In this document: piece by piece, positions 6,560-12,455 of the stretch | How the letters are laid out: each line of letters starts with the position of its first letter | How positions within the stretch are numbered: the stretch's first letter is position 1 | Source of the DNA: Candidatus Moranbacteria bacterium GW2011_GWE1_49_15 | GTDB lineage: Bacteria > Patescibacteriota > Minisyncoccia > Moranbacterales > GWC2-37-73 | NCBI GenBank assembly: GCA_001003855.1 | Contig: LCPX01000031.1 | Coordinates: 1 to 21,948, forward strand | Length of the DNA: 21,948 bases | Direction: 5' to 3' | Notes under the pieces: model-generated | What the model was told of the DNA's origin: nothing | Seen by the model: the letters and a program-made list of their open reading frames with translations, nothing else | The model's database searches: none | Translations under genes and position numbers: made by a program

Positions 6560-7990
6560 TCAGTGGCTTATATTTTCGCTATTTTCGATATCGAACAACG
6601 GCTTTTTCTCGAGTTTTTCCATCGTCACGTTTTGAAATTCCACATCTTTGGAATTCCTCACCAAAATTCCTTCCTCGGAATTTTCGGTGGTTATGTTTGA
6701 GAATAACACCTTTTCAATCGGGATCGCCCCGATCCCTTCCAGGCGCAAGGGTCGTTGGGTTTCTTCGATGCGCACGTCTTTTATCTGGAAGTTCTTCACG
6801 ACTGGGATTTTTTCCGCTTCGGACTCCACGGTGGAGGAGTCATAGGTGAGGTCTATCTCGATCCCGACGCGGTCGGCTTTTTTTATGATTATTTTTTCAA
6901 TCCAGATGTTTTCGACGAAGCCGCCACGCCCTCTGAGCGACTTGACGCGTATGCCGCGGTCGACGTCGTCGATGTTCAGGTTCCGCACGAGGACATTTCT
7001 CACTCCGCCGGACATCTCGCTGCCGATCGCAACCCCGCTATGCCCATCGTTGATTTCGATATCGCGGATTATTATGTCTTCGGAAGGCCTATTGACCCTC
7101 CAGCCGTCATTGTCCAGCCCGGATTTGATGGCTATCGAGTCGTCACCTGTTTCCAAGACGGAGTTTTCAACCAATACGTTTTTTGACGAATCGATGACGA
7201 TCCCGTCGGAATTAGGTCCGTCGGTTTTTATTTTTACGTTACTGATGAATACGTTTTCGCTGTATAGCGGATGGATGCCCCATTTCGGACCATCAGTCAA
7301 AGTGAAATCTTCCAGCCAGATGTTTTTCGAATTCACGAATTGGATGAAGGAGGGGCGCAGGGAATATTTTTCCTTTCCGAAAATCCTGTTGGCGACCGGG
7401 ACATCGTTCTGGGCCATTTCATAAGCTTTCTCCAGGGAATCTTTTTCTTCATCCCTCCAATTCTCCCATTCATCGCCCTTGCCGTTCAATCTGCCTTTTC
7501 CCGTTATGGCCGCATTTTCGATGCCGTCCGCATAGATCAATGGGGAATAGTTGTATAGCTCCAGGCCTTCGAGTCTGGTGAAAACCGCCGGAAGATAGTC
7601 TTTGGGATTCGTGCTGAAAACCAACTCAGCCCCCCTGGAAATTTTGAGGTTCACATGGCTTTTCATTTTCAATCCTCCGGTGAACCATTTTCCTTCGGGT
7701 ATGATGACCGAGCCGCCTTCCTTGCTGCAGTCGTCTATGGCGGCTTGGATAGGCCTTGTGTTGAGAATTAACGGATCGGTCGTAGCCCCATAATCGGTGA
7801 TGGTGCAGGTGTTATTCGGAAAATCCGGCAGGGCATATTCCTTGAAGGGGAAATAGTCGGTGTTTTCTTTCGCGATACCTAATATTTGCGATTTTCCGGA
7901 ATAATTGAAAAACACCATCGTGCATATGGCCAACAATGCTATGACGCAATAGGAGGTTAATTTTTCCATAAAAATTCCATAATTCGACAT
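6560..7990 (-). CDS. GH28 family (polygalacturonase-type) hydrolase, membrane-anchored
   Basis: A 476-residue protein with an N-terminal hydrophobic segment (about 12-29) acting as signal or anchor, then a parallel beta-helix glycosidase. It opens with the YGA-type start of pectin-lyase folds (ITDYGATTDPLILNT, 64-78) and carries all GH28 catalytic motifs: NSDG (260-263), GDD (282-284), GHSG (316-319) and RVK (348-350). The two Asp of GDD, Asp262 and His317 are all present, so it should be active. NSD instead of NTD is common in exo-acting members. Likely reaction: hydrolysis of alpha-linked galacturonate or a related uronate/deoxysugar polymer outside the cell. A second ATG at 7969 (residue 8) is an equally possible start. 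The gene is alone between two terminator-like hairpins. Substrate is inference; family is clear. Confidence 0.9.
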   Translation of the reverse strand: MSNYGIFMEKLTSYCVIALLAICTMVFFNYSGKSQILGIAKENTDYFPFKEYALPDFPNNTCTITDYGATTDPLILNTRPIQAAIDDCSKEGGSVIIPEGKWFTGGLKMKSHVNLKISRGAELVFSTNPKDYLPAVFTRLEGLELYNYSPLIYADGIENAAITGKGRLNGKGDEWENWRDEEKDSLEKAYEMAQNDVPVANRIFGKEKYSLRPSFIQFVNSKNIWLEDFTLTDGPKWGIHPLYSENVFISNVKIKTDGPNSDGIVIDSSKNVLVENSVLETGDDSIAIKSGLDNDGWRVNRPSEDIIIRDIEINDGHSGVAIGSEMSGGVRNVLVRNLNIDDVDRGIRVKSLRGRGGFVENIWIEKIIIKKADRVGIEIDLTYDSSTVESEAEKIPVVKNFQIKDVRIEETQRPLRLEGIGAIPIEKVLFSNITTENSEEGILVRNSKDVEFQNVTMEKLEKKPLFDIENSENISH

Positions 7991-8024
7991 TTCTGGTTAT
8001 CTTCCAGGGAAGTTTTGAAAAAAC

Positions 8025-8055
8025 AAAACCGCTCCCGTGAAGGAGCGGTTTTTTT
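8025..8055. terminator. Strong Rho-independent terminator
   Basis: Stem AAAACCGCTCC / GGAGCGGTTTT with loop CGTGAA (8036-8041), flanked by an A-rich run on the left and T-rich run on the right, so it can terminate on either strand. By position it ends the minus-strand two-gene unit at 8071-9197 and separates it from the GH28 gene. Confidence 0.8.
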
Positions 8056-8070
8056 GCAGCGTAGTTTTCC

Positions 8071-8373
8071 TTAGAGGCTTTCTTCGATGCCTTCAAGTTC
8101 GCCGAGGTCCGTTTCGATGGCCGAGTTTATTTCGGCGTCGATGTTTTGGATTTCCGCGTCGATGGCCTGCTTGTTGTCGGTCGGGAGGGGTGCCAGGACG
8201 TTTTCCGTCATTTGGCCGTCGTTATCTTCCGATGGTGCGACGGTTTCAAGTCCGGTTTTCTTCTCCATGGTCTCGGGTGAAGATTTCTTCATCAAGGATG
8301 AAGCGAAGAAGGCGGCGGTGGCGAGAATCAGCAAGAGAAGGGCTGTCACCAGAATGATTCTTTTTTTAGACAT
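8071..8373 (-). CDS. Small exported/membrane-anchored acidic protein, unknown
   Basis: A 100-residue protein: basic start MSKKR, one strongly hydrophobic helix (about 6-27), then an acidic polar region with a C-terminal stretch of isoleucine/acidic periodicity (IDAEIQNIDAEINSAIE) that is probably helical or coiled coil. It is either a single-pass anchored protein or one exported after signal cleavage near the Ala/Ser run at 19-26. No family is recognised. It lies 23 nt downstream of the secreted coiled-coil gene and ends in a strong shared terminator, so the two are co-transcribed. Both have similar A-rich, SD-free leaders and begin MSKK. They may act together at the cell surface; this is inference from context. 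Confidence 0.65.
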   Translation of the reverse strand: MSKKRIILVTALLLLILATAAFFASSLMKKSSPETMEKKTGLETVAPSEDNDGQMTENVLAPLPTDNKQAIDAEIQNIDAEINSAIETDLGELEGIEESL

Positions 8374-8396
8374 AATTTTTTTGTTTTATTTTTATC

Positions 8397-9197
8397 TTAG
8401 TCTTGTTCGGTTTCGGTTGTCTCCGTTTCGGTTTCAACGGGCTCGGTTTCGGTTGTCTCCGTTTCGGTTTCCGCTTCCACCTCCGTTCCGGTTTGTGATC
8501 CGTCGTCCTGTTTCACTTTGCCTTTGGTCTTGGTCTTCACCGCTTCCGTTTTCTCAGCTTTCACTTCGTCTGAGAGTTGCGATCTCAAGGCCTGCAGATC
8601 GGGCTTGATCGTCGAATTGAAGAAATCCTTGATGGCCGCGCGGTCCTTCCTGATAAGTTCAACTTGGGCCCTCACTCCTTCGAATTGGGTCTTGAAGTCC
8701 TCTTTGGTCAAGGCGCAGGCGTCGGTCTCGCTGGCTTTGAAAGAAGCGATGAAAGCGTCATAGTCCGCGTAGAGTTTCGCTATCATGCCGTCGAGCGTCG
8801 CAAGGTCGGCTTTGAGTTCTCCCGTGTCGAGTTTGGCGTCGTCCAGTCTTTGCACTAGGCGGTCCAATCTGGAGTCCATGTTGCCATAAACCGTTTGGTA
8901 CATCTTGCGGTTGTTTTCAAGCTGTTTCGCTTTGGTCGAAATTCTCTTTTGGGCCGCTTCGCATCTTTTTTGCGCGAGCGCGTCTTTTTGTGCGATCCTT
9001 TTGGTTTCGAGTTCCGTTTTCCTCACTTCCACTTGTGCCCTTTTTTCTTCGATGATCTGCGCCCTCGTCTTGGTCGCCTCATCTTGCGTGGTTACTTGGG
9101 TCGTCACTTCTTCCGCCTTGAGCGGTTTCGCATGGGCGAACGCCAAAGGCATGGCTGCGACCATCGTGATCGCGAACAGGGTCTTCTTCTTGCTCAT
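8397..9197 (-). CDS. Secreted coiled-coil protein with Glu-Thr repeat tail
   Basis: A 266-residue protein. Residues 1-24 form a classic signal peptide (basic MSKKK, hydrophobic core, PLAFAHA ending likely at a type I cleavage site). Residues about 40-220 are charged and helical (Arg/Lys/Glu/Gln-rich, with heptad-like Leu/Ala spacing), predicted as a long coiled coil with two internal Cys (about 79 and 157). The last ~30 residues are a low-complexity tail of Glu and Thr with a 12-residue repeat (ETETETTETEPV). The DNA behind this repeat is duplicated exactly (8407-8435 and 8443-8471). It is probably exported and surface-associated; the tail could be a spacer or a glycosylation target (inference). 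It is first in a two-gene unit with a good promoter at 9280-9308. No family is recognised with confidence. Confidence 0.75.
   Translation of the reverse strand: MSKKKTLFAITMVAAMPLAFAHAKPLKAEEVTTQVTTQDEATKTRAQIIEEKRAQVEVRKTELETKRIAQKDALAQKRCEAAQKRISTKAKQLENNRKMYQTVYGNMDSRLDRLVQRLDDAKLDTGELKADLATLDGMIAKLYADYDAFIASFKASETDACALTKEDFKTQFEGVRAQVELIRKDRAAIKDFFNSTIKPDLQALRSQLSDEVKAEKTEAVKTKTKGKVKQDDGSQTGTEVEAETETETTETEPVETETETTETEQD
8407..8471. repeat. Tandem 36-bp-period repeat inside the Glu-Thr tail
   Basis: A 29-bp segment at 8407-8435 recurs identically at 8443-8471 (period 36 bp, 12 codons). It encodes the Glu/Thr tail of the secreted coiled-coil protein and is likely to vary in copy number by slippage. 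Confidence 0.85.
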
Positions 9198-9279
9198 TTT
9201 TTTGTTTTTTAATTATTAGAGCGGCTCACGTTTCTCATGTACGTGGGACGGCGTCTATTTGTTTCAAAACTACCTTCAT

Positions 9280-9308
9280 ATTATATCACGGAAGCGGGTG
9301 TAAGTGAA
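9280..9308 (-). promoter_or_regulatory. Extended -10 promoter for the exported-protein pair
   Basis: On the minus strand TTCACT (9303-9308) and TATAAT (9280-9285) are 17 nt apart, with TGA just before the -10. The predicted start near 9273 gives a leader of about 75 nt, which contains a short inverted repeat CACGT/ACGTG (9227-9231 and 9241-9245). The leader ends in an A-rich stretch with no SD before the ATG at 9197. Confidence 0.65.
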
Positions 9309-9322
9309 CAAGGGAGGGGCGC

Positions 9323-9357
9323 TATGGATCATTGGCCATCAGTCATCGGTTATAGGG
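9323..9357. repeat. Degenerate heptanucleotide array A
   Basis: Five in-phase 7-nt units, for example CATTGGC and CATCAGT, with consensus YAT--GN. It sits in the 296-nt intergenic region between the divergent genes at 9197 and 9494. No coding potential is seen here. Confidence 0.5.
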
Positions 9358-9376
9358 CAAACTGATCGGGAGGGGT

Positions 9377-9405
9377 TTGCGTAGGATTTGAAAAAGGGAT
9401 AAAAT
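9377..9405 (+). promoter_or_regulatory. Promoter candidate for the GT2 / four-helix / UDP-glucose dehydrogenase unit
   Basis: TTGCGT (9377-9382) and TAAAAT (9400-9405), spacer 17 nt. Predicted start near 9412, so heptad array B (9424-9451) would lie in the transcribed leader. Confidence 0.45.
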
Positions 9406-9423
9406 AGGGAGAGAAATAAATAA

Positions 9424-9451
9424 GTCACTTGTCACCGGTCACTTGTCATTG
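9424..9451. repeat. Degenerate heptanucleotide array B
   Basis: Four in-phase 7-nt units; two are identical GTCACTT and the others are variants such as GTCACCG. GTCA is conserved in all four. It lies 42 nt before the ATG at 9494. Confidence 0.65.
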
Positions 9452-9493
9452 AGGTTAAAAACATCAAAGGCCAGGGACTGCAAAAGAAAATTT

Positions 9494-10435
9494 ATGGAAG
9501 AAGGGAAAAAGGAGATCTCGGTGGTCGTGCCGCTGTACAATGAGGAAGGGAATGTGAGGGAACTTCACCGCAGGATCGTCGAGGCGTGTTCGAAACTCGG
9601 AAAAGGATTCGAAGTGATTTTCATCGATGACGGATCCAAAGACAAGACGGTCGAAGAATGCAAGGGTCTTTCTCCGCTCCGGCTCATCAAGTTTCGCAAG
9701 AATTTCGGCCAGACCGCGGCGTTCGATGCGGGCATCAAAGCCGCCAAGGGTGACGTGGTTATCACGATGGACGGGGACTTGCAGAACGATCCGAACGACA
9801 TCCCGCTTCTTCTGGAAAAGATGAAGGAAGGTTTCGACGTCGTCTCCGGTTGGAGATGGCAAAGAAAGGACACGCTTTCCAAACACCTTTCTTCACGCGC
9901 CGCGAACCTTTTGCGCAAGATCCTGATCCAGGACAGTATCCATGACAGCGGATGCTCGCTCAAGGCCTATAGGCGCGAATGTTTCGAAGGGGTCGACCTT
10001 TTCGGGGAGATGCACCGCTTCATGCCGGCCATTTTGCAATTGGAGGGATACACCGTGGGGGAAGTCAAGGTCTCACATCATCCGAGGGTCCACGGCAAGA
10101 CGAAGTATAACTGGAAAAGGGGGGTCAAAGGCGTCGTCGACATGGTCTCCGTCTGGTTCTGGCGCAAATATTCCAACAGGCCGCTCCATCTTTTCGGAGG
10201 AAGCGGGGTGTTCCTTTCGCTTCTCGGATTCGCGGTGCTCGCTTGGATGGCCGTCGAGAAGGTTATCTTCGGGGCTTCGCTTTCGGAAAGGATCTGGCCG
10301 TTGGTCGGACTTTTCATGATTCTGGTCGGCATCCAGCTTTTCGTATCCGGTCTTTTGGCTGACATCATCGTGAAGAATTATTACAAAAATCACGGGAAGA
10401 TGAATTACAACGTTCGTGAAATTATCGAACAATAA
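9494..10435 (+). CDS. GT2 polyprenyl-phosphate glycosyltransferase with two membrane helices (GtrB/ArnC-like)
   Basis: A 313-residue GT-A enzyme of the undecaprenyl-phosphate glycosyltransferase type. Motifs: VVPLYNEEGNV (11-21), IDDGSKDKT (44-52), KNFGQTAAFDAG (69-80), the metal site MDGDLQNDP (92-100), GWRWQRKD (119-126), DSGCSLKAYR (151-160) and HHPRVHGKTKYN (195-206). Two C-terminal helices, about 232-254 and 267-292, anchor it, as in GtrB/ArnC-type enzymes. It would load a sugar onto polyprenyl phosphate for use by the membrane transferases downstream. The start at 9494 is preferred over an in-frame TTG at 9443 because the family begins just before the first strand and the TTG lies inside a heptad array. 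No SD. Followed at 60 nt by the four-helix-bundle gene. Sugar not predictable. Confidence 0.92.
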   Translation: MEEGKKEISVVVPLYNEEGNVRELHRRIVEACSKLGKGFEVIFIDDGSKDKTVEECKGLSPLRLIKFRKNFGQTAAFDAGIKAAKGDVVITMDGDLQNDPNDIPLLLEKMKEGFDVVSGWRWQRKDTLSKHLSSRAANLLRKILIQDSIHDSGCSLKAYRRECFEGVDLFGEMHRFMPAILQLEGYTVGEVKVSHHPRVHGKTKYNWKRGVKGVVDMVSVWFWRKYSNRPLHLFGGSGVFLSLLGFAVLAWMAVEKVIFGASLSERIWPLVGLFMILVGIQLFVSGLLADIIVKNYYKNHGKMNYNVREIIEQ

Positions 10436-10491
10436 TTTCAAATTGATAATTTTAAATTTTAAATTTATAATTTTAAATCAATTTTAAATTT
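10436..10491. repeat. Degenerate heptanucleotide array C (AT-rich)
   Basis: It starts at the base after the stop of the GT2 gene. Six in-phase units run 10436-10477, three of them exactly TTTTAAA and the rest one to three changes away, followed by further TTTTAAA-like units after a register shift near 10478. It fills nearly the whole 60-nt gap before the four-helix-bundle start at 10496. Confidence 0.65.
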
Positions 10492-10495
10492 AGAA

Positions 10496-10864
10496 ATGAG
10501 TGGAAATGAAAAACAATACGATTTAGAGGAAAGAACTTTGAAATTCAGTGAGAATGTAATAATCTTTGTTTCGAGAATAAAAAAAGACGTTATTACAACT
10601 CCGCTTATCAGTCAACTTGTTCGAAGTGCGACCAGTATCGGAGCGAATTATTGTGAGGCCAACGGAGCAAGTTCCAAGAAGGATTTTAAGAATAAGATTT
10701 ATATTTGCAAAAAAGAGGCAAAGGAAACGAAATATTGGCTTCAGCTTATCTTGAAGGCTGTTCCGGAAACTATTGAGGATTGCAAAACTTATCTGAAGGA
10801 GGTTCACGAGTTAACACTTATTTTTTCAAAAATCGTGCAATCTATTGAAAAACAGAAAAATTAA
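10496..10864 (+). CDS. Four-helix-bundle protein (23S rRNA intervening-sequence / S23 type)
   Basis: A 122-residue protein matching the bvIS/S23 four-helix-bundle family. Diagnostic stretches are LEERTLKFSENVIIFV (10-25), LVRSATSIGANYCEA (41-55) with the RSATSIGANYxEA signature, KKDFKNKIYICKKEAKETKYWL (61-82; the KEAKETxYWL core is characteristic) and the final helix LTLIFSKIVQSIEKQ (106-120). Length is normal for the family. Members form pentameric bundles and were first found inside 23S rRNA genes; free-standing copies are frequent in candidate-phyla genomes, and their function is not established. Here it interrupts the GT2-UDP-glucose dehydrogenase unit. The gaps on both sides are exactly 60 nt and filled with AT-rich heptad arrays, unlike other gaps nearby. 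Codon use is more AT-rich than in its neighbours, which suggests insertion as a cassette (inference). Confidence 0.92.
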   Translation: MSGNEKQYDLEERTLKFSENVIIFVSRIKKDVITTPLISQLVRSATSIGANYCEANGASSKKDFKNKIYICKKEAKETKYWLQLILKAVPETIEDCKTYLKEVHELTLIFSKIVQSIEKQKN

Positions 10865-10865
10865 G

Positions 10866-10922
10866 TTTTAAAATTCAGACATTGGGATTTCAATTGAAAT
10901 TTAAAATTTTAAATTAAAAATT
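10866..10922. repeat. Degenerate heptanucleotide array D (AT-rich)
   Basis: It begins one base after the four-helix-bundle stop and ends at the ATG of the dehydrogenase at 10925. Clear 7-nt units from 10888 on, for example TAAAATT and TTAAATT, ending in ATT with the same period. The TTTAAAATTT-type core is also seen in array C on the other side of the gene, in either orientation, since the unit is nearly palindromic. Confidence 0.55.
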
Positions 10923-10924
10923 AT

Positions 10925-12292
10925 ATGCGAGTAGGAGTTGTGGGGATCGGTTTTGTGGGATTGCCTTTGGCGGCGGCGTTCGCCGAGATGGGAAACGAAA
11001 TCTGGTGCCTTGATACGGACGCGAAGAAAATCGAAGGGCTCAAGAACGGCATCCTTCCGATCGAAGAGCCCGGCTTGGAATCTTTGGTCAAAAAAGGAGC
11101 GGAGCACAAGCTTCTCCACTTCACGACCGATTATGATGAGACTTTGGCGAATGCGGAGATCGTTTTCATCGCCGTCGGGACCCCTCCGGGAGACGACGGA
11201 AGCGCGGATCTTCGTTATGTCGAGGGAGTGGCGCGGGAAATCGGAAGCCGCATGAAGCATCCTTTGATCGTGGCCGACAAGTCGACAGTTCCGGTCGGAA
11301 CGGCTGAGAGGGTCAAAGCGATCATCCAGGGGGAATTGGACAAACGCGGCGAGAATATCGAATTCCACGTGGTCAGCAATCCCGAGTTCATGGCGGAGGG
11401 ACGGGCGGTCAAAGACATGATGGAACCGAGCCGAGTCGTGCTGGGTACGGACAATGACGAGGTCGCCGAAAAGATGCACCAGCTCTACAAGCCTTTCATG
11501 ATGAGCGTGGACCGTTTCCACAGGGTCGGAGTCAGGGCGGCCGAGCTTATCAAATACAGTTCCAATACGAACTTGGCGATGAAGATATCGTACATCAATG
11601 CTATCGCGGCGATTTCCGAGCTTCTCGGATCGGACGTGGAGCATGTCGCGGAAGGGATGGGAAGCGACCCGAGGATCGGCAACAGCTTTTTGCATGCAAG
11701 TTGCGGTTACGGTGGGTCATGTTTTCCCAAGGACGTGAAGGCGCTCGTCAAATCATCCGAAAAACTCGGACTTCCTGAGCCGTATCTCAAGCTCCTGCGT
11801 GCGATCGAGGAAGTGAATGATTATCAGAAAACGGTTATTCCGAGAAAAGTCATCGCCAAATTCGGTGAGGACCTTGCAGGCAAGAAATTCGCCCTTTGGG
11901 GATTGGCTTTCAAGGCCAACACGAACGACATGCGCGAATCCGCCTCGATTACCATCGTGGACGAACTTGTCAAAAGGGGCGCGCAAGTCATCGCCTATGA
12001 TCCGTTGGCGGTCGAAGAAGCCAAGGAGGTTTATCTTTCCGGGCGTGAAGGGGTTTCATATGAAGAGCATGACAAATATGCGATTTTGGACGGATGCGAG
12101 GCTCTGATCATCGCCACTGAAACCAAGGAATACCGCTCGCCGGATTTCAAACGCCTTAAGAGTCTCTTGAAAAATCCGGTGATCTTCGACGGAAGGAACC
12201 TTTTTGACATACCGGTCATGAAAGAGGAAGGATTCGAATATTACGCGATCGGAAGAGGGGATAGGTCCGAATATCAGCAGGTGAAGATATAA
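10925..12292 (+). CDS. ugd: UDP-glucose 6-dehydrogenase (first copy)
   Basis: A 455-residue enzyme oxidising UDP-glucose to UDP-glucuronate with two NAD+. The NAD-binding GIGFVG is at 7-12 with Asp30 at the end of the second strand. Further family motifs: VGTPPGDDGSADL (84-96), KSTVPVGTA (119-127), SNPEFMAEGRAV (151-162), Lys210 in ELIKYSSNT, and the catalytic Cys266 in GYGGSCFPKD (261-270), followed by the C-terminal UDP-binding domain with LWGLAFKANTNDMRES and FDGRNLFD. All catalytic residues are present, and the length is typical. The usual FINEIA segment reads YINAIA, and an extra Cys260 lies close to the active Cys. It is the last gene of the 9494-12292 unit, 60 nt after the four-helix gene, and ends in a good terminator. 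UDP-GDP-mannose family relatives (mannuronate or WecC-type) are alternatives. Confidence 0.9.
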   Translation: MRVGVVGIGFVGLPLAAAFAEMGNEIWCLDTDAKKIEGLKNGILPIEEPGLESLVKKGAEHKLLHFTTDYDETLANAEIVFIAVGTPPGDDGSADLRYVEGVAREIGSRMKHPLIVADKSTVPVGTAERVKAIIQGELDKRGENIEFHVVSNPEFMAEGRAVKDMMEPSRVVLGTDNDEVAEKMHQLYKPFMMSVDRFHRVGVRAAELIKYSSNTNLAMKISYINAIAAISELLGSDVEHVAEGMGSDPRIGNSFLHASCGYGGSCFPKDVKALVKSSEKLGLPEPYLKLLRAIEEVNDYQKTVIPRKVIAKFGEDLAGKKFALWGLAFKANTNDMRESASITIVDELVKRGAQVIAYDPLAVEEAKEVYLSGREGVSYEEHDKYAILDGCEALIIATETKEYRSPDFKRLKSLLKNPVIFDGRNLFDIPVMKEEGFEYYAIGRGDRSEYQQVKI

Positions 12293-12314
12293 CAAGAATT
12301 CGTTTTTCAACCGG

Positions 12315-12342
12315 AAACGCGCCTGGCAACGGGCGCGTTTTT
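12315..12342 (+). terminator. Rho-independent terminator after the first UDP-glucose dehydrogenase
   Basis: Stem AAACGCGCC / GGCGCGTTT (12315-12323 and 12332-12340), 8-nt loop, then a T-run. The -35 box of the next promoter (TTGACT, 12346) starts 4 nt later. Confidence 0.8.
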
Positions 12343-12345
12343 CGC

Positions 12346-12374
12346 TTGACTAAAAGGCTTAAATATGCTATTAT
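12346..12374 (+). promoter_or_regulatory. Strong promoter for the second UDP-glucose dehydrogenase
   Basis: TTGACT (12346-12351) and TATTAT (12369-12374), spacer 17 nt, with TGC directly before the -10 (extended -10). The transcript would start near 12381, giving a 75-nt leader that contains a small GCCTT/AAGGC hairpin (12411-12424) and the SD. Confidence 0.75.
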
Positions 12375-12455
12375 CCAAAGAGTTGTTTTGAAAACTCAAG
12401 CATCAACAGCGCCTTTTTTAAGGCAAAAACCCCAAGGGAGAAGGAGGAAGTTGCA

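Larger units (their letters stand above)
9198..9493. other. Intergenic region between divergent units (no gene)
   Basis: About 296 nt without a credible gene. It holds the minus-strand promoter at 9280-9308, a plus-strand promoter candidate at 9377-9405, a short inverted repeat at 9227-9245, and heptad arrays A and B. An in-frame TTG at 9443 would extend the GT2 gene into array B but has no family-conserved sequence. Confidence 0.6.

Noticed and set aside
10436..10924. Insertion sequence around the four-helix-bundle gene
   Set aside because: No transposase and no clear target-site duplication; kept only as a possible passive cassette.
10901..11695. Long open frame (264 codons) antisense to the first UDP-glucose dehydrogenase
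   Set aside because: It is fully opposite a clear enzyme gene, has no recognisable domain, SD or promoter, and its composition (His, Arg, Asp-rich) is typical of a shadow of a GC-rich coding frame.
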